7,993 nucleotides of DNA, taken from assembly GCA_963589585.1 (NCBI GenBank), contig CAVALG010000116.1, positions 1 through 7,993 of the forward strand, read 5' to 3'. Both the position numbers and the translations under genes were made by a program. Each line of letters begins with the position of its first letter. The first letter of the stretch is position 1. A model generated the notes under the pieces. That model was not told the DNA's origin, searched no databases, and saw nothing but the letters and a program-made list of their open reading frames with translations. The stretch is from CAVALG01 sp963589585. Lineage in GTDB: Bacteria > Bacillota > Clostridia > Oscillospirales > Acutalibacteraceae. Positions 6,101 through 7,993 of the stretch are shown piece after piece.

Positions 6101-7835
6101 TTCCTCACTGACCGTGACTAAACCTGCAACCTGTACAGAAGCAGGCGAAAAAACCGGAAGTTGTACAGTCTGCGGCGAAAAGGTAACAGAAACAATACCC
6201 GCAACAGGTCATACTTGGGGCGAATGGGTGGTAGTAACCCCTGCAACCAAGACATCAACAGGTCTTAAGAAACATACCTGCTCGACTTGCTCAAAAGAAG
6301 AAACCGAAACAATCCCGATGCTTGCTAGCGATATTGTTTATGATTGGACATATACAGACACTGCTACCGCCGGCGCAAATGCTGTTGCGGATACATTAGA
6401 TAAATCTACCGTTACTGCCGATGTTATTACTCACGCTGTAGCTAAGCAATTCAGTGACGGTAACAATCAGGTAAATTCCGTCGGAAATAATATCGGATTT
6501 TTGAGTATGAGCGGTTCAACAATCGCTGCATTCAATATTCCCGACGGGTATAGACCTTCTGAGTTTACCCTCGTTGCGCCGAACTATACAAGTAATAACG
6601 GTATGCATGTTGCAACCGGTGCTCCAGTTATCGGCCGCGTTTCTAAGGCAGATGGTGAGAATGTGGTATACAGTGTCTATGTTGCCTCTGTAAGGAACAG
6701 CACTGAACATACAAGATGCGAATTGGTTTTACAAGGTTCGGATGGCTCAAGCAAGGTTATAGCAATGAATTTGACAAACCCTGTTACCGGTGCAACCGGC
6801 AACACCTATAATGCTGTTAAGGGCGGTTATTTGGACGGCTTGTTCAGAAACAATCTTATCTATACCTATAACATAGTTCCCGGTGATGATTCGGTGACTG
6901 TAAACATTTCCATTCAGTACGACAGACCTACAGCCGGCGAGGTGTACACATTTGTAGCAGATCCGATAGTAATAAATGCCGCTGACCTTGCAGATGGCGA
7001 GTTTACTCCGGCGTTTGGTATAGCAAGCGGTATGCTTAACAACGCTGTGAATTTATCAGCAAAGGTTTACAGTGCTAAGGCAGTGTACAAAAACGGCGAC
7101 GCTACCGAAGAATGCGAACACAAAAATACCAAAACAATCGCAGCAGTAGCCGCAACCTGTACTACAGCAGGTAAGACCGAAGAAGTGGTTTGCGCCGATT
7201 GCGGAGCACACATTTCGGGCGGCGAAACGACAAATGCTCTCGGTCACGATTATAAAACCGTAACAGTAGAATCAACCTGCACGGTAAAAGGCTCAACCAC
7301 AACAACCTGCTCGCGCTGCGATTATAAGGACGTTAAGGAATTACCGCTTAAAGACCATACCGCAGCTGCAGAACGCAAGGGTGTTAAAGCTGCAACCTGC
7401 ACCGCGGAGGGTTATACGGGCGATGTAGTCTGCAAGGATTGCGGAACGGTAATTGAAGCCGGTAAAACAATTGCTAAAGCCGACCATACACCGAGCGATT
7501 GGATTATAGATACTCCGGCAACTTCAACATCAGACGGAAGCAAACATACCGAGTGTACGGTTTGCGGTACGGTTCTTGAAACCGAAGTGATACCGGCAAC
7601 CGGACGCGCTTACGGCGATGTAAACGGCGACGGCGTTATTGATGCAAGCGATGCTATGGCTGTACTGCGTTATGACTCATTACTTGCAAACTTAACAGAT
7701 GACTTGTTCACTGTAGCTGATGTAAACGGTGACGGTAATGTAAATCCATTAGATGCGATACTTATTTTGCAGTATGACGCTAGAATTATAGACCAATTTC
7801 CAATTACAGCAGTATTACCTATAGACGAACACTGA
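2700..7835 (+). CDS. C-terminal portion: esterase remainder, Cys-rich repeats, D1-D3, dockerin
   Basis: This is the open frame after the TGA, in the same phase as the upstream fragment. Homology to the esterase resumes immediately at 2658 (CKAYYEKTG), before any start codon. GTG at 2700 has no Shine-Dalgarno sequence and would give a protein without a signal peptide, so independent translation is unlikely. It carries the WCQGESD motif (3 bases per residue from 2850) and the RDALGYHF region with the probable catalytic Asp and His. Then follow twelve Cys-x-x-Cys units in three blocks, three related beta-rich domains and a type I dockerin. The frame stays open for 1711 codons and crosses an N gap without shifting. 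Trp is written TGG. The stop is TGA at 7833-7835, ten bases before a strong hairpin terminator. The start given is only the first possible initiation codon and is not asserted. Confidence 0.65.
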   Translation: MNGAYSGAPIIKFTPGDAADYYSALKSKLNAAVDAVNADSSKKLGNVYLAWCQGESDINDTGNYIKHFDLLFNGLKSDCGVSKAFVMNIGFQCKVNSACAAEYGLNRNLQQVQRNMCALNDDYVMVCDLLKYFNGYEYRDALGYHFKQYCYNIFGEEAGTKMAEYLQSGEKPELSEYTFCPHTNRTLVETKVYDGDTVKLGYKKYKCASPTCILNTLVTKDDEKGIFYEDLVYTNVAECSHTFNTTVTSATCTEGVYSISTCTKCGKVEKTLMGPPLGHDEQVVTVPATCTVDGSITTTCSRCTYKTVVTVKAAGHKFESSTITKPATCTEDGVETGVCTVCGEETTNPIPAIGHNYGEWIIVKPATTTEAGRREKLCVNCKDVISEVIPKLEDGNYSWNYRGDDGRADYDKTMSMSTFVISRDYFGKYDTDYLSYDLRKKLAFSLYGENNNTSKYRPANNTQAVVINNLSDADGNAIAPKAFKLNGGFDIDAELTGTVSSPLPGIVLAEDESGYYSYYPSFSSSGKTGAVFLYSPKGSTASNGTLNIKASSNTSDRLFVLRTPKYSSVSYNGKNVPLSAVSAGSNYASQGRIGEHINALAAAGVTNTADVVPDSFTPEDYARITVDYNATVSGDTITLNYAFNFKFDNXXXXTFNMVPFIINSTGYNFNGEGLTDYSCSDYNASTATHSEFRQRFGYSYYTIGNSTSYGYAVVNNASLGNGSTVRNYNYDSADTGLSDYYSTKSNSTVFNGSANFGTYDGTMLNYDGAARLGFYTYVKESNYRITNKVQGIALNDVDDKLPTTFNMNGGYYPTNRETITGPILPGVVLASDDNGYYNFSVGLGSDGSLGGTLIYTAASAAVDGIANTGISTTNRFLISNKSKITGVSYNGVEIDDSNAGNTIALYKSNSYLTLYIKELAYKGYIPSTSVVPTKLSAYDSKRMTVDYKAKNIDGKITLTFDINYNYDNGDVITIHYNPLIITEDGYTYNGGSEVKFAGCGNQSYNGTTHENFTARFGYSVYNTWAISMQAYAVVNNAKISFTSTEIDDSDCTHTNTTTKAAVAATCDKAGKTEEIVCADCGAHISGGAAIPALGHIYVTNRVEPTCTAAGSEITTCSRCDYESVVSLPATGHKFSSLTVTKPATCTEAGEKTGSCTVCGEKVTETIPATGHTWGEWVVVTPATKTSTGLKKHTCSTCSKEETETIPMLASDIVYDWTYTDTATAGANAVADTLDKSTVTADVITHAVAKQFSDGNNQVNSVGNNIGFLSMSGSTIAAFNIPDGYRPSEFTLVAPNYTSNNGMHVATGAPVIGRVSKADGENVVYSVYVASVRNSTEHTRCELVLQGSDGSSKVIAMNLTNPVTGATGNTYNAVKGGYLDGLFRNNLIYTYNIVPGDDSVTVNISIQYDRPTAGEVYTFVADPIVINAADLADGEFTPAFGIASGMLNNAVNLSAKVYSAKAVYKNGDATEECEHKNTKTIAAVAATCTTAGKTEEVVCADCGAHISGGETTNALGHDYKTVTVESTCTVKGSTTTTCSRCDYKDVKELPLKDHTAAAERKGVKAATCTAEGYTGDVVCKDCGTVIEAGKTIAKADHTPSDWIIDTPATSTSDGSKHTECTVCGTVLETEVIPATGRAYGDVNGDGVIDASDAMAVLRYDSLLANLTDDLFTVADVNGDGNVNPLDAILILQYDARIIDQFPITAVLPIDEH
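3414..3875 (+). repeat. Cys-rich repeat block A (units A1-A4)
   Basis: Four units of 41, 37, 39 and 37 residues start at 3414, 3537, 3648 and 3765. The consensus is PATCT-x-x-G, then C-x-x-C, then IPA-x-GH. Each of the first three offers three Cys and one His. Unit A4 has Thr in place of the first Cys (PATTTEAG), carries Trp (GEW) near its start and ends in IPKL without GH. A degenerate Cys segment beginning CPHTNRT (from 3237) precedes the block. The family is common in exported proteins of gut Clostridia. Metal binding or disulfide formation is inferred. Confidence 0.85.
3876..4874 (+). other. Domain D1, beta-rich, unassigned family
   Basis: This stretch of about 333 residues is rich in Tyr, Asn, Ser and Gly and lacks Cys except one. 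It starts after block A with NYSWNY. It shares ordered motifs with D2: LPGIVLA followed by GYY, SVSYNG, ITVDYNA, FKFDN then P-hydrophobic-I-I, RFGYS, and AVVNNA near the end. The pattern suggests a beta-sandwich such as a carbohydrate-binding or adhesive module, but I recognise no named family. The 10-N gap falls inside it. Confidence 0.6.
4649..4658. other. Run of 10 N (assembly gap)
   Basis: Ten unknown bases fall within D1. The reading frame is kept across them. The codon 4647-4649 is GGN, so it encodes Gly whatever the missing base. Aligning with D2 (YDNGDVITIHYNP) gives exactly G plus three residues before the conserved Thr. A true length of 10 bases is therefore consistent with the protein. 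Ten N may still be a default placeholder. Confidence 0.95.
4875..5849 (+). other. Domain D2, tandem homologue of D1
   Basis: This stretch of about 325 residues follows D1 with no Cys-rich block between. It repeats D1 in order: NYNYDSADTG start, ILPGVVLA then GYY, GVSYNG, MTVDYKA, YNYDNGD then PLIIT, RFGYSVY, AYAVVNNAK. Similarity is visible by eye at many positions but is clearly diverged, so the duplication is old. The family is unassigned. Confidence 0.6.
5850..6323 (+). repeat. Cys-rich repeat block B (units B1-B4)
   Basis: Units of 45, 37, 39 and 37 residues start at 5850, 5985, 6096 and 6213. Each resembles its same-numbered unit in block A more than its neighbours. B2 shares TTCSRC with A2 and C2. 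B3 shares KPATCTE and CTVCGE with A3. B4 shares GEW, loss of the first Cys (PATKTSTG) and an IP-x-L ending with A4. B1 is nearly identical to C1 through VCADCGAHISGG. Confidence 0.9.
6324..7112 (+). other. Domain D3, divergent relative of D1/D2
   Basis: About 263 residues lie between blocks B and C. It opens with IVYDWTY, like the NYSWNY opening of D1, and also directly follows a unit-4 repeat. Shared features with D1/D2 are a P-hydrophobic-hydrophobic-G turn with an acidic loop (PVIGRV), a V-x-V-N-hydrophobic strand pattern, DPIVIN matching PLIIT/PFIIN, and a closing strand ending KAVYKNG. It is about 60-70 residues shorter than D1. Relationship to D1/D2 is inferred from order and spacing. 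No named family is recognised. Confidence 0.45.
7113..7604 (+). repeat. Cys-rich repeat block C (units C1-C4)
   Basis: Units of 45, 37, 43 and 39 residues start at 7113, 7248, 7359 and 7488. C1 matches B1, including a 20-base exact DNA match (5925-5944 and 7188-7207). C2 keeps the 37-residue length and TTCSRC. C3 is atypical: it looks more like a unit-1 repeat (VCKDCG, then E/S-x-GKTIA-x-x-x-H) than A3 or B3. C4 again has a Trp (SDW), lacks the first Cys (PATSTSDG) and leads into the dockerin. Confidence 0.9.
7611..7832 (+). other. Type I dockerin domain
   Basis: Two F-hand calcium-binding repeats are seen. The first, DVNGDGVIDASD (in 7614-7685), is followed by the helix AMAVLRYDSLL. The second, DVNGDGNVNPLD (in 7716-7790), is followed by AILILQYDARII. 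Positions 1, 3, 5, 9 and 12 of each loop carry Asp or Asn as calcium ligands. The recognition positions 10-11 differ between repeats (AS versus PL). The helix residues just after LRYD/LQYD differ too (SLL versus ARI). Dockerins bind cohesins on scaffoldins or cell-surface proteins, so this protein is expected to be part of a cellulosome-like complex. Confidence 0.93.
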
Positions 7836-7845
7836 TTTAAAAGAT

Positions 7846-7881
7846 ACGGCAGCCTTGCTTATAGCAAGGCTGCCGTTCTTT
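7846..7881 (+). terminator. Rho-independent terminator of the large gene
   Basis: ACGGCAGCCTTGCT (7846-7859) pairs perfectly with AGCAAGGCTGCCGT (7863-7876), giving a 14-bp stem and a TAT loop. A short T-rich tail TTCTTT (7876-7881) follows. It begins ten bases after the TGA stop codon. The T-tract is weak, but the stem is long and GC-rich. Confidence 0.85.
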
Positions 7882-7993
7882 AGTTACGGCTTCAGCCGGT
7901 TGAGGAAGGGAAGTACGAAACAGACACCACCCGCTATGTGAACTTGTCAAGTAAAAGTAGACACTGAAAACCACCAATTATGCAAACCCTTGT
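7882..7993. other. Right-edge sequence, possible mobile-element end or gene remnant
   Basis: No intact gene is present. A plus-strand frame from 7884 to the TGA at 7965-7967 reads through PVEEGKYETDTTRYVNLS. It has a protein-like composition but no start codon or ribosome binding site, and it is preceded by a stop. A near-palindrome ACTTGTCAAGT (7942-7952) and the stretch TGTCAAGTAAAAGTAGACA (7947-7963 region), with TGTC/GACA ends, resemble insertion-sequence termini. CGGCT/AGCCG (7887-7898) could form a small hairpin. The window ends before any transposase could be seen. Confidence 0.25.

Larger units (their letters stand above)
2352..7835 (+). pseudogene. Secreted modular SASA-type acetylesterase with Cys-rich repeats and dockerin, interrupted by in-frame TGA
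   Basis: The frame is continuous over 1827 codons apart from TGA at 2655-2657 (codon 102). Order of parts: Sec signal peptide (1-31), SGNH/SASA esterase (about 38-282), Cys-rich block A (355-508), domains D1 (509-841) and D2 (842-1166), block B (1167-1324), domain D3 (1325-1587), block C (1588-1751), type I dockerin (1754-1827). It is predicted to be exported, attached through the dockerin to a cohesin-bearing partner, and to deacetylate glycans. Esterase motifs fall on both sides of the TGA in the same frame, so this was one gene. The sequence may show a true nonsense mutation (TGG to TGA is the simplest route), a base-calling error in a draft assembly, or readthrough. Codon reassignment is unlikely because TGG encodes the Trp of the WCQGESD motif and the gene ends in TGA directly before a terminator. 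I treat it as disrupted with reservation, because the rest shows no decay. Confidence 0.6.

Noticed and set aside
3414..7604. CRISPR-like array because of regularly spaced repeats
   Set aside because: The repeats are diverged at DNA level, keep the reading frame and vary as protein units. There are no identical direct repeats with unique spacers.
2655..7835. Alternative genetic code with TGA read as Trp
   Set aside because: TGG is used for conserved Trp residues, and the gene ends at TGA directly before a strong terminator. Reading through that stop would run translation into the hairpin.

Overview
The window looks like a draft or metagenome-assembled contig from a low-GC, AT-leaning Gram-positive of the Clostridia, most likely a Ruminococcus-like (Oscillospiraceae) gut or rumen bacterium. 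The evidence is the clostridial-type guaA, GGAGG-class ribosome binding sites, a type I dockerin with 'YD' helices as in Ruminococcaceae, and the Cys-x-x-Cys/Gly-His repeat family common in surface proteins of gut Clostridia. A run of 10 N at 4649-4658 marks a scaffold gap.

Layout. (i) 1-102 is non-coding and lies just past the 3' end of guaA. It carries an 11-bp tandem direct repeat and may be the edge of an integrated element. (ii) 103-2116 is a minus-strand unit. A strong sigma-A-type promoter reads into a small Ser-rich lipoprotein and then, 48 bp later, guaA (GMP synthase). (iii) 2117-2351 is an AT-rich divergent intergenic region holding a second promoter that fires rightward and an 80-nt leader with a possible stem-loop. 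(iv) 2352-7835 is one very long reading frame of 1827 codons plus stop. It encodes a secreted modular protein: signal peptide, SGNH/SASA-type carbohydrate O-acetylesterase, four-unit Cys-rich block A, beta-rich domains D1 and D2, block B, domain D3, block C, and a C-terminal type I dockerin. One in-frame TGA at 2655-2657 interrupts it inside the esterase domain. (v) A strong hairpin terminator follows at 7846-7881. (vi) The last ~110 bases look like mobile-element or remnant sequence running off the window.

How the genes relate. GuaA is cytoplasmic housekeeping. The lipoprotein is probably membrane-anchored and of unknown role. The large protein is an independent accessory gene whose dockerin predicts docking onto a cohesin-bearing scaffoldin or cell-surface protein, with the esterase removing acetyl groups from sialic acids or plant polysaccharides. 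The main points of interest are the in-frame TGA, the ordered four-unit architecture repeated three times, three related ~260-330-residue domains that I cannot assign to a family, and the possible integration junction beside guaA. I see no CRISPR array, rRNA, tRNA, defence system or complete transposase.
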